Assembly (NCBI GenBank): GCA_003996215.1 | Contig: QJPP01003429.1 | Coordinates: forward strand, 62,001 to 126,000 | DNA length: 64,000 nucleotides | From: Jaltomata sinuosa | Taxonomy: Eukaryota > Streptophyta > Magnoliopsida > Solanales > Solanaceae | Reading direction: 5' to 3' | In this document: one piece after another, positions 1-10,676 of the stretch | Layout of the letters: each line of letters opens with the position of its first letter | How positions within the stretch are numbered: position 1 is the stretch's first letter | Made by a program: the position numbers and the translations under genes | Notes under the pieces: generated by a model | What the model was told of the DNA's origin: nothing | The model's database searches: none | Seen by the model: the letters and a program-made list of their open reading frames with translations, nothing else

Positions 1-131
1 TTTTGTTGGGCCTGCAGTTCTGCAGCGAGCCTTGCTGCCTCTTGTTGTGCGGCCATATTCCGCCTTAACGATCTAGCAAGCTCGGGGTCGTAAGGTAATG
101 TTGATTCCCCTGAGCGCTGGGTACTTGGCAT
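1..131 (-). CDS. Gag N-terminus of an Athila/Tat-like Ty3 element (partial, runs off window)
   Basis: An ATG at 131 on the minus strand opens a frame that stays open to the window edge (43 codons). The protein begins MPSTQRSGESTLPYDPELA and continues with an Arg/Ala/Gln-rich helix. A 'YDPEL-R-LRR' start is what I know from Gag of plant Athila/Tat elements, where Gag packages the RNA genome. It lies about 105 bases downstream of the tRNA-Asp primer site (237-254), the expected leader spacing. There is no stop in the visible part, so this copy may be less decayed than its neighbours. The lineage call is from memory of the family. Confidence 0.6.
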   Translation of the reverse strand, partial: MPSTQRSGESTLPYDPELARSLRRNMAAQQEAARLAAELQAQQ

Positions 132-236
132 GCACAACTCTGTACCCTGTCAAAAACAAAAACAACAAAAAAACGTAAAGCAGGAAAGTATGACTAAGAG
201 TCAAATAAACACACCAGACTTAATTAACAACCGTAT

Positions 237-254
237 TCCCCGGCAATGGCGCCA
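237..254 (-). other. tRNA-Asp primer binding site
   Basis: Minus-strand TGGCGCCATTGCCGGGGA matches the 3' end of plant tRNA-Asp with one mismatch. It sits 5 bases from the LTR edge at 260. tRNA-Asp priming is typical of Athila/Tat elements, whereas every other primer site in this window is tRNA-iMet-like. It fixes the orientation: LTR to the right, internal region to the left. Confidence 0.8.
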
Positions 255-1163
255 CTTTTTGATAACGCTCAAACTACACCTCAAATTAATGAAGCGTAAG
301 CGGTCGTAGTCAAATATAGAACCCAACAAAGGTTGGGGTCGAATCCCATAGAACGTGACTAATGGTCAATAGTTTCCGGTAAATAGGGGGGGTTTTGTGA
401 TCAATATTTGTAAACAAAACAAACACTTAACGTATGAATGATAATCAATAGGAGAGAGAGAACTAGGGAAGTGTTTACCATGGCATTAATAACAAAGTCG
501 ATTCTAGGCTTAACGGGGTTCTTTCTATATGCGTGTCACGATGCGATTGAATTAATGGTATCGTCTAAACGTTTCTCAACCAAATAGACAAATTTACTTT
601 TCAATTCTCTCGAACTTGAAAAGGTGTGCTTTTAGATTTCAAACCTAAACATCAAGTAGATTAATCTAGTTACAGCATTAATCATAAGACGAGAGTTGGT
701 AGTCTCGAATCCTCGTCGTTAATCAAGTTTCCCGGTTTTAATCTCTTTACTCAAGCAAATTAAACCTAGGCATGTTCTAATGTTTGCAACCACTAGAAAA
801 CATTACACAACGGATGATTAACAACGTGACAACATGTATTTTGAACCCGTCGCTACCCAGAATCTATCTTGCTACGTTTGCCATGGCTCCCACAACCCTA
901 GTTGTGAGAGTTTTAGTTAATAATGCTTATAGAAGAATAGAAGAAAGTCATGTTCATAATAAAGAAAAGAAATCCTTACAATGTATTGAAAACAATCCTC
1001 AATAATCCAAGAACAAGAATAACAAGATCCCAAGAACGATTCAAGAACACGAATTCAAGAAGTAGAAAACGTGTTTCTTGATCTTCAAGTTGACTAAAAT
1101 CTCTCCTAAAACTATTGTAAAAAGCTTTATTAATTGCCTAATGAAAATAAACCTAACATAGGG

Positions 1164-1171
1164 TATTTATA
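1164..1171 (-). promoter_or_regulatory. LTR TATA box
   Basis: Minus-strand TATAAATA in the context CCTATAAATACCC, about 365 bases from the LTR start and directly downstream of the palindrome cluster. Likely Pol II promoter of the element. Confidence 0.6.
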
Positions 1172-1242
1172 GGAGTCTAGAAAACAAATCCCAAAATCGT
1201 CCGGATTCCGCGTAGTGGACTGCCCAGGTGTGACGGCCAGGC

Positions 1243-1358
1243 TGACGGACCGTCACTGGCTTGACGGACCGTCGCCTGGGCCGTCACCACTAGGCAGTGG
1301 TGCTGCCTTGGTGTGACGTTCACTGTGACGGACCGTCACATGTGTGACGGGCCGTCAC
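1243..1358. repeat. Cluster of GACGGnCCGTC palindromes in LTR U3
   Basis: Four near-perfect odd palindromes: TGACGGACCGTCA at 1243-1255, TTGACGGACCGTCG at 1261-1274, GTGACGGACCGTCAC at 1325-1339 and GTGACGGGCCGTCAC at 1344-1358. Single arms such as GGCCGTCAC lie between them. The region is GC-rich in an AT-rich LTR. Confidence 0.8.
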
Positions 1359-1536
1359 TCAGGCCGTCACTCTTAGGCAGAATGTCATTTTTCGCGTATT
1401 TCCTTCCGTTTCCATGTTTGTCTCCATTTCCTGAAAATACAACATAAAAACATCAAAAACGACAACGGTTGCTTGAAAACGTACGATTGTTCTTAGCTTA
1501 AAGAAGTCGAAAGTGCCGTAAAATAGCGGCACATCA

Positions 1537-2863
1537 GTGACCTTTATGCCCAAAGCTCCATGTTTTTACTTTGATTTATGAATTTATGAAATTAGGGTTC
1601 TTACCCAAATTGGGAAAAAGTTATGGGTTTTGTTTTAAAGTATCAATTCATGATTTCTCATTACTTACCTATAATTTATTTGAGGTTCCTTAATTAATTT
1701 CAAAAGCCCGTGCATTAAAGTTAATTTCTAGTATGAATCCATTGAATTGCATGATTTCAAGTGAAAATTGGCATGTTTAGATAACATGGCCTTATGTATA
1801 TATGAAAGTTCATGCCTAATTCCTCAAGTTATGAATTTACAAAGAAAGTATGTTTTGAATTATGGTTATGCTAAGTTTTTAAGGATTTTGAAGCATGAAT
1901 TGCATGACATTAGATATGTCCCTATGATTTATGAAAGGGTTGGCATCTAGATATGTCTACCTAAGCTATATGAATTGCATGGTATTAGATTATACCTTTT
2001 TAATTTTCAAACAGAATTGACATAGACTTTCCACAAGAATATGTGAGTTATATGTATATATTTTGGGAGTAGTATTTAGCACCGAGTTTGACAGGGTGAG
2101 ATTGCCCTAGTTGCAGAACTACGTTGCCACCGTAGGATGCCCTCTGTGGCTTATGACAGGATTTTGATATGATAAGGTTCTAACCTTGGACAGTTAGGAC
2201 AACCTTTTTTGGTGTGGGTGTATGACACTGGACTCCATGTAGCTCATCATGGTTTATGTCGGTTAAGAGAAACTCCCGTATGAAGATTTAAGACTTATGC
2301 TTTCCTATTTCATACTTTAAGCTTTAAACTATGAGATTTACTTATGACACTTTCTTAAGTATGAACTCAGTTTTAATTACGTTTTAAGTATGTTTTTACT
2401 ATATTGATGCATGTCTCACATATTCAATACATCCTATAGTACTGACGCATATATTGCGTTGCATCCTTTGATGATGCAAATTCAGACTCCACTCCTCAGG
2501 CTCGTGGCTAGACATCGTCAGAGATCTAGCTTCCACTGGTGAGTCCTCATTATCCGAGGGTTAGTGTTAGACTTATCTCTTTCATGTTCCTTTTTTGGAT
2601 TTCTTAGTTAGTTGGGGGATTGTCTCATCAACTCTTTATAACAGGTTAGAGGCTTTTCAGACTTAGATTGTATTCGGGTACCTCTTTTGGAACATGTTTC
2701 ATTTTGACTTTATCTCTTATGGATTGGGTTGCCTAACATTCTATTCATGCTTCCGCTATGTTTCCTTATGATTTACTGAGTATTCTATGACCAAGGGTTA
2801 ACTTGGGGCACTTGTGGTCCCGGGTCCCATGATACGCCTAGGGGGTAGCCTCAGGGCGTGACA
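1537..2863 (+). mobile_element. 3' part of a gypsy LTR, cut on its left by the Athila-like element
   Basis: The sequence ends GGGCGTGACA at 2863, like the plus-oriented LTR end at 48056 (GGGTTGTGACA) and the end at 21892. No primer site follows; instead the minus-strand gag of another element resumes at 2864. This fits a 3' LTR or solo LTR inserted into that gag. The left part is missing because the Athila-like LTR begins at 1536. There is no coding capacity; the 60-codon frame at 1768 is a chance ORF. Confidence 0.5.
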
Positions 2864-4293
2864 CCACCTCTCCCTGCATTACAACCACCTCAATTTCCAC
2901 CATGGCCACCCTGATAACTACCACATCCATCCTGTGGAAGACCTCTATCATTACCACAATTACCACCTCTACCAGCCGGGAACCATAGCTCTGGACTATT
3001 GTTAACCCTGAAAATTACCCTGCCTTCCATTAGTACAATCCCTCTTGAAGTTCCCAACACCACCACAAGTAAAACAACCTCGATCTAGTAAGGGCCGGCT
3101 AAAAGAAGAATACGAAGCCCCTTAGCTTCTCACAACTGAAGATTGTTGAGTGGTCCCTGATGGACCCTCTATAGATATTGGTAGAGCTGACTGTATAGGA
3201 CGAGTTGGATAGGCCTGATGACCATATCCCCTAAAGTATGATCCACTAAAGTTGCCCGCATTTCAGGCCTTTTTTTCTACCATCTTTTCCTGACCAACCT
3301 TCTTGACTCCTTCCACTTTCTTTACAAAGTAGAAATATCATTAAAAATCTTCCCAGTAGAAGTCATCTACAGAGCCATAACCTGCAAGTTAGTATTCAAA
3401 CCTTTCACAAAGAGGCAGATCCTCTCCTTTTTAGTACCAAGAAATTGAGTAGCATATCTGGACAATGCATGAAATTTAGCCTCATAGGCTACAATCGACA
3501 TACTTCCCTGCTCAAGAGCCAGAAAATTATCCTTCTTCTTGTCATGCAGAGTGTGTGGCACATACTTTTCTAAGAACGGGGTATGGAACTGAGTCCACAT
3601 CAATGGAGGTAAAGTTGGAGATTGACATTCCCTATGAGCCCTTCACTATTTCTTAACATCACCCTGCAGTTGGAAGATCACAAATTCCACACCATGCTTT
3701 TTCACAATTCCCATCTTATGTAGCCTCTCATAACAATCAACAATAAACTCAAAGGCATCCTCTATATCAGAACCAACAAAAGTAGAAGGTTTCATCTTCA
3801 GGAACTTAGTCAACATATCATGCTCAGTCCTAGTCATAACATGACCTAAAGCTGGATGAGGGAAAGCCTCTGTTAGTGAAAACTCATCCATCCTAGGAGT
3901 TAATGCTGCGGCAAGCTGAAACCTCAGATACTGGTAAGAAGGCGCTGTAGGCGTGGCTCTAGTACCTGCCAGCTCACTCAGAAAACCAAGTACCTGCTAA
4001 ATCAGTTCAGACAATACTTAGGGAGGAGTTGTGCTTTCCGAAACTATCACCGCCTCCTCTTATTATAGAACCTCCTCATTAATAGCCTCATCATGATGAT
4101 CCTTGGGTGGAGTAGGTGCCTTATCTCTCTGTTGGGCTGGATTAGTTGCAGCCTAGGCTCCACCTCTGGCGGGTGTTTCCCTACCTCTCCCTTTTCTCCT
4201 ACCACATCTTCTACCTCTGGCGACAGGTTCTGCAACTTAAACTACTGGTGCAGGAGCTACTAGTCTAGTTTTGTTAGCTCTCGTATTCACTAT
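2864..4293 (-). pseudogene. gag of a minus-strand gypsy element (broken)
   Basis: Read leftward from 4293: a basic start (RGRRCGRRKGRGRE), then the conserved Gag core at 3891-3646 (HPALGHVMTRTEHDML, KMKPSTFVGS, FQLQGD) and 3603-3367 (FLEKYVPHTL, SIVAYEAKFHALSRYA). A Gly-rich tail and a zinc knuckle follow near 3090-3040. The knuckle reads CFTCGGVGNFKRDC, so the zinc-binding His is Asn. The expected start codon is ATA at 4293-4291; the homologous position in the related element at 57951 is ATG. Several stops and frame changes make it non-functional. pol is absent: the frame is cut at 2863 by an LTR insertion. Gag would form the virus-like particle. Confidence 0.8.
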
Positions 4294-4324
4294 CGGTGAA
4301 ATAATAGAGTGAATAGGTCAAGTA

Positions 4325-4372
4325 CCAATTTGGATTGCCAGATACCAATTTGGATTGTCAGATACCAATTGA
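4325..4372 (-). repeat. 21-bp leader repeat resembling the primer site
   Basis: Minus strand: AATTGGTATCTG occurs twice 21 bases apart, followed by a third degenerate AATTGGTA. Located 145-190 bases downstream of the primer site. The same motif occurs at matching positions at 13360-13461 and 57973-58012. Confidence 0.75.
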
Positions 4373-4516
4373 AACCAAGTTATTGCATGAAAGAAGAAAG
4401 TAAGTGATAGTTTCTTAAAGTCCTATAGCCTCTCAAAGAAAAGTACAGACGTCTTTGTACCATTCTGCAAGACTCTACTAAACTCATTTTGGTACAATAA
4501 GATCAATGAACCTAGG

Positions 4517-4528
4517 GCTCTGATACCA
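4517..4528 (-). other. tRNA-iMet primer binding site
   Basis: Minus-strand TGGTATCAGAGC, perfect match to the canonical initiator-Met site of plant gypsy elements, 4 bases from the LTR edge at 4533. Confidence 0.85.
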
Positions 4529-4532
4529 ACTT

Positions 4533-6798
4533 TGTCATGACTCAGACCTGCCACAAGTGGCACTCATACTAACCCTCTGGTGGGAGAACCATCTAACCCC
4601 AATTACCCAACATCAATACTCAGCAATTTTAGAATATGAAATAAGTCATTCCATTATCGATCAATAATTCAAATAATTCTAATAGTTAAAATAGTGCAGA
4701 ATAATTCAAAGGTTTAAAATTCCCCCAGAAACTAAAAGTCATTATACCAAAACATCTAAACATGAAAATTTGCGGGTACAACCCAGAAAACTTATGTAAC
4801 TAAAATGTGTGTATCCAAAATAATTGGACAAGAATATAGCGTGTGAAGACTCATGGCTTCTAGAAAGATGAAGCTCACCCTTGAGTCAGAAATGGTCGCT
4901 GACTACAATTAAGGTCTCGTCAAAGTCGCTGGAATATGCTCTGCACTCAACAAACAGAAGAGTGCATATAATATTAGTACAAAACCACTATGTACTAGTA
5001 GGGTCATCGGCCAACTTAACTTAATAAATGTGAACACATAACGAATAATTTGTAAACAAGGGCAACCATGTAATACCTAGTAGTATACCTTTACTTAATA
5101 TCTTTTCAACAGTAACCAAGTAAAATAGGCAAGCATAGGACAAGTACAAACAATCCACCAAAGCAATATCATGACTAGTAACAGTTAACTCAACCTTTCC
5201 ACAATTACCTTTTAACTTGACTTCTCCAAATGATTACAAAATTCAAGTAAGTTAATAGCTCTGAATGATCATGGATCCAAAATAACATCTACAATACAAC
5301 TCGGTCCATTCATGGAACCATCAAGCTCACCAATACTATGTATACACATACTATAGGTCTTATAAATGCCCACTAGCCATGACCTATAGGGGACGAGCTC
5401 AGTCCATGTACCAAATAACCCAGACAACTAGTGCCTGCCATCCTTATCCCAAACCAATATTATACCACCCTTATTCTAACGTCCCCACCCTTACACCTCC
5501 TAAGTTCCACCAATTTCGTGACAATAACCTTTACTGGTTCATCTCACAATATCAACTCATGTCACAACACTTATAATCACAATATGAGATAACACAACTA
5601 TGTTGCACTTTAAAACAAACTTTTTTACACAATCTCATTTCAGGTGATTAAACACTTGCAATATTATCCAACCAGTTAATATTTATAGCATGTATTGCAA
5701 TATATAAACAAAGTGATAGTTAACATGTACACATCAACTAAATTGAGTCTCAACTACAATTCAACCATCACCTACCTCAATGAAAGTCTTGCACTGCTCT
5801 AACAAACTTGAGCCTTGCCCTTTCTTTTAATTTTAGCTTAATTGCGGTCTAAAAACAATTAAGTAATTACTATTAAACAAACAACCTAAAAAATACAAGG
5901 ATTATATCCTAATCTCATAACCTCAAGTTCAAATATCATGATCATTCCCTTATTCTAGGGTTTTTCTACATTCATTCTACCTTAATTCTACCAATTTCAA
6001 GGTTATAATAAAGATTTTTAAGCATGTAACCGTGAATTATCCATCCTAAACCAAAATCCAAGGATTACACCTTGATTTCACTAAGTTACACTAGAAAATC
6101 AGCCTAGGTCAAGTCAAATCATTCTCCACAACCAAAACCTAGTGATTCTAAGGATTAACCAACCAAAAACTAGATAAACGAGTGGATTAACTTACCTCAA
6201 TGAAGGATTTTTTGTGGAAATTGCTGAAGTTCACCCTAAATCACCTTTCCCAATTCTGGAATAGAGGTGAAATGAAAATAACATTCTTAAGTCTATAATT
6301 GCATTTAACAGCATGTAACCTGCTATAGCGGCCCAATTTCCGCTATTGCAGCATCGCTATAGCGGGATATGTCTGCTATGGTGGGTTTGACCCAAGAAGA
6401 CCTGCACTATAATGGTAATATTACTGCTATAATGGGCCTGTCGTAGTGGCCTAGGCGAGGCAAAAGGTCTGACAATCCCAAATTTTTGCTAGTTTTGCAA
6501 CACACTTTCAAATAATGACATCCCAAACTAACCCCTTTACGTCAAATGTGATATCCGGAGTTCTACTAACCCAAATTTACTTCCGAAAATTTCTACGAAT
6601 TTCTTAACCTCTTAGATATCATACTATAGTCTCAAATCATTTATAAACTGACCTATCCATTATCAGATTTATCTAGACCATACTACACTTAAAATTTGTT
6701 CAAGACTAGCCTAGCTTTAAATCTCTAACAATTTATTCATCTTAACCCAAATTTTGGCACGCTAGGCTAAACCATAACGACGGAAAAGGGTCATTACA
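4533..6798 (-). mobile_element. 5' LTR of the minus-strand gypsy element (gag at 2864-4293)
   Basis: On the minus strand it starts TGTAATGACCC at 6798 and ends GTCATGACA at 4533 (2266 bp). A palindrome-rich stretch at 6318-6445 contains CGCTATAGCGG and variants. No coding sequence. The second LTR is not in the window, so no target duplication can be checked. Confidence 0.75.
6318..6445. repeat. CGCTATAGCGG palindrome cluster in LTR U3
   Basis: Includes TGCTATAGCGGC, CGCTATAGCGGG, TGCTATGGTGGG and TGCTATAATGGGC variants within about 130 bases. Same relative place in the LTR as the clusters in other families here. Confidence 0.7.
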
Positions 6799-7180
6799 GT
6801 GGAAAGCTACTAAAATGTTACTTGGCAATTTAAGAATAATATTTATGTTATGTAATAACATTTAATTTAAAATATTAAACCTATCAATAATTATTTTAGA
6901 TTTGGATGAAATATATAATATTTTAGAATTTAAATTTTAATTAAAAGATTGAAACAAATCAATGATTATCTCAATAAAGTCATCACCATTTAAATTTAAG
7001 AAGATAAGAGTCAAAACAGAATGACGTCTAACAAATCAAATTAAATTGTGATCATGCCAAACAAAATGTTACTGATAAAGTACTTAAATTGAGACTACAA
7101 GTTTTAAAAAAATATGATCTATAAGTTTTAAGATAAGACACGTGTATAACATTTATTTTTTTGGAGTTGACTCTTCTCCA
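6799..7180. other. AT-rich intergenic stretch, nothing recognised
   Basis: Strongly AT-rich with no ORF, terminal repeats or RNA gene that I can see. It separates two minus-oriented LTR regions. Confidence 0.4.
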
Positions 7181-9480
7181 TAACGCTGTCATAATTCAAC
7201 ATTTAAGGTCATGATGGCATCTACCATAATCTCCAGTAGGTAAGATAACCTTCACCCAACACAATAATAAGTAAATAAATATAGAAGAAGTAAAGTAATA
7301 GAGTAGATAGTCTTAAAAATTCCACTTCATTAAATAAAGGCACAAAATGTAAAAGTTAACCAAATACCCAAAACCTAGTGTCACCAGTACAAGATCTTTT
7401 AAATAGAATACAGGTGTTCACTACTATAAGTTCTATAAAACATCAAAATATAAAAAGGTAACATAGATGAAGTAAGGCTATTTCTTTGGACGCGGATAGC
7501 TCACCACAACTTCAAATCAGACACAGCCTTGGACGATGCATCAAGAGTAGAATGAGTATAAAATACATGTACCCAGTAGACATTATAGGTAGTTTGAGCA
7601 AGAGTTAACAACTAATATCATAGAAAATATGCTAATAACCTTATCAAATCAACCCAACATTCTGATAATCTAATAAAAAAGTATAAATAGCTGACCAATA
7701 TCATCTGATAAGTAAATGCAAAGCACAAGTAAAACAAAATAATCAAAGAAATGATATCCAATGCAATGCAATGACCAATAATTCTACCGGTATGCACCTT
7801 TTCCACGGCGGCATGTTGTGAGATAGAACTCATGGAGGACTCGCGAGGTCAAAACTATTTCCCTTGGGATATAACTGATATTTATCTTTGGTATCATTAA
7901 TAATCAATCATCCGGTATCATTTTTCATCAGACATATTTATACATATATCAACTTATTATTTTTATAATACCAAGTCTGTGATCTATGAGAATGAATATG
8001 TATGCACGATTATAGTAAATAAAGAAAAGTTTCAATGCAGCAAGTATAAATATGAATGTTCTTCTCACCGCAATTATCATAGGATATAAACCTTCTCAAA
8101 TGATAGATATACTTTCAAAATAATACCCTTAGGCCATATTTCATCAATTAAGCCACTTGCTTTCAACATGGTTCTCTGTTAGGCCACATTACCTCAATTA
8201 AGTAGATTCCTTTCATCAGAGTGCCCATTTAGGGAATTATCTCCTCATGGTATGATATAATGAATGAAAAATAGGGCAATAATCAACAAGTATACATTTT
8301 AAGTCACATAGTCTCTATCAGCTAATTTCCAACTCAAATTTCACAATAATGATTCATTTATACAATACTCTAATCTTATCATTTAGCCTAACTCATTACA
8401 TGCTTTATACAATAAGCTATCACCCAATCCAAGTGTAGAAAGATTAAACTACAACCTACCTTGAAGGCCAAAAAAATACACCATGAACTCTCACACAATC
8501 ATCGAGGTACTGCAGAAATAAACATGCATTTACTTTTGTATCATGTTAGAACGATTCGAATCCATCAAAATAATTTTCTATATGAGAATAGTCAAGTCTA
8601 TCAGCACTCATATTTCAATATAAAAGTTTGGTCAAAACATTGGGTTTAAAAGTCAATCCTAAGCCCCAAGGTCAAAACTAGAATTTTCTTTCAAAATTAA
8701 AGTACTCATAAGGTAAGAAGTTTAAATCTGAAAATTTATCAAAAATCGAGTTTGAATGAACCTTTAGATCATCAAAATATAATTTCATGATTTTAGCTAC
8801 AAAATCTCCAATTTCAAAACCCATACGCGATTTAAATGATGAAATAATCAATAAATCAGTGAGAAAATACCAATTAGGAAGCTAGATTCTTAACCCCGTA
8901 ATGAAATCTCAAAATATCTTCAAAAGTCTCCCCAATCTGAACTTGAAATCTTTCAAAATCGAGTAATGAACAAATTAAATCTATTTAGAGAAATATCACT
9001 GTTAGTGTACATTGATCTTCACCAAAGTGGAAAACTAGTGACATCGGTGATCTCAAAGTGGTAGAACAATCAAAATGGAAGTAACTTAAATGACTCGACT
9101 TTGCAAAAGTAAAAGGGCTAGTAGGTTTAACTTCATCGAGGCAGACCTTCCTCACCGAACAAGAGCCATAGAGGTGACCAAACCTTACAGAAGTGAACCT
9201 CGCCCAAATCTCCCAAGCTCGCTGAAGCAGGGCTTCTTCATCAAAGCAGGATAAGTGTTGTCAAAGAGATTTTATCAAACACAGTTGAACCAAAAAACTC
9301 AAATCCAACCCAAACTTGGTTTCAACCCTCCAAAATAATTCAAACCTCTCAAATACAAACCAATAATATAAATCAATCATAAAATATATTTTGGACCTAT
9401 TTGAATCATTATATTATCATTTGGGGTCATCTTGACCAAATATTAATTGTGGTCAATTCAATACTTAAGAAAAGCTACAA
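7181..9480 (-). mobile_element. Decayed gypsy-type LTR (probable, minus orientation)
   Basis: No coding sequence. The passage at 7480-7620 (a 'gctcaccac... atgagtataaaatacatgtacc' arrangement) parallels the U5/R-side text of the clear LTRs at 4850-4990 and 58480-58600, and a GC-richer stretch at 9120-9250 sits where those LTRs have palindrome clusters. Ends are not clear. Best read as an old solo or truncated LTR; the call is tentative. Confidence 0.35.
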
Positions 9481-9514
9481 GTACAAAATGCTCCCACACG
9501 CCTAAGCTCAAGTT

Positions 9515-10020
9515 GATTGCGGATTGGCTTCTCATAGTTCAGAGTAGACAAAAGAGTTATGCTAAATGAAAGGTTTGTGACTTATAGTTTATGGTTGGTA
9601 AGAAAGTTTATGGAAGGTATTGTCTAGGAAGGGTTATGAGGTTTGGAAAGAAGGACAAGCTCAGCCTTAGAATTATTAGTCTATTATGGTCTTACAACAT
9701 ATTGTTGAGGTGGCGTATGAGTTGGATTTGCCTCCAGTTTTATCAGGTATTCATCCAGAGTTTCAAATTGTGATGCTGAAGGAACAACGTTCTAATAGTT
9801 AAAATGTTGTTTAGAGAGATTTAGTATAGTTAGATCCGAGTTTGGGTTTTAGAGGAGCCCATAACCACTTTTGATAAGTAGGTTCAGAAGTTGGGGTCTA
9901 GAGAGATAACATTTGTGGAGGTATAGTTGAGGCATTATCTAGTAGAGGAAGCCACTTGGGAGGTTAGACAAAAATACAGAGTATATATCCTCAGCTTTTG
10001 ATTGTTCAGACACTTTTTTT
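9515..10020 (+). pseudogene. C-terminal end of gypsy integrase with chromodomain-like tail (pol remnant)
   Basis: Frames joined across shifts show the integrase C-terminus: QSRQKSYA near 9545, MRFGKKDKLS near 9630, YELDLPPVLSGIHPEFQIV near 9716-9772 and the chromodomain-like EEATWEV near 9950. The equivalent, better preserved region of another element is at 52560-53070. At least three frameshifts or stops make it dead. It is followed at once by a 3' LTR (10064). The upstream part of pol is missing; the join to the decayed LTR on the left lies near 9500. Confidence 0.8.
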
Positions 10021-10676
10021 CTTCTTACATTCGAGGAAGAACGTGTGATTTAATGATGGATAATGCAACGACCCTCATGGTTATTTTGTATCTTAACTTG
10101 GTATTTCCTGTTCTGACCCTTTAAGTAACTTGTATATGTCATTTATAACTTGAAAATATGGGTAACACAATTTTGAAGGTGAACGAATAATTTTTGGAGA
10201 AAATTTTTAGTTTTGGAAGTTTGGTTTTTAGAAAGTTTAATCAAAGTCAACATTTTAGGTTAACCATGTTAAATTTTTGTTCTGACAGTTCTGTTAGGTC
10301 TCGAAGGTGAATTTTGACTTTGTTGAGTGGTTTGCATGGATCTTGAGGTGTTCAAGAGTATTTTGAGTCATTGGTTAAATTCTTGAGTTTTAAAAAGTTA
10401 AGTTTGACAACGGTCAACTTGATAAAGACGACTTCAGATTGATAATTTGATGATTTTAACAAGTCTAGAATATGTTTTTTTGGTCAATCTTCATATTTGG
10501 TTTGTATTTAGGAGGTTCTGGATGAGAGTCGATGGGTGATTCAAGGATTTGGACATTGTTGATACACCAGTTATTAGTGCAACTAGTTTTGTTCTATGCA
10601 TCGCGAGGAAGGGACCACGATCGTAATTCACGTGGAAGTTTGGTCCTTGCATTTCTTAGAAGGGGCTTTCATTCAT

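Larger units (their letters stand above)
260..1536 (-). mobile_element. 5' LTR of Athila/Tat-like retrotransposon
   Basis: On the minus strand the LTR starts TGATGTGCCGC at 1536 and ends CGTTATCA at 260, with TGAT/ATCA inverted ends (1277 bp). A TATA box lies at 1164-1171. Upstream of it, at 1243-1358, are four GACGGnCCGTC palindromes. The second LTR is outside the window, so the ends rest on the terminal dinucleotides and the primer site. Short ORFs inside are chance frames. Confidence 0.7.

Noticed and set aside
784..1005. 73-codon plus ORF in the Athila-like LTR
   Set aside because: Inside an LTR, antisense to the element, no recognisable features.
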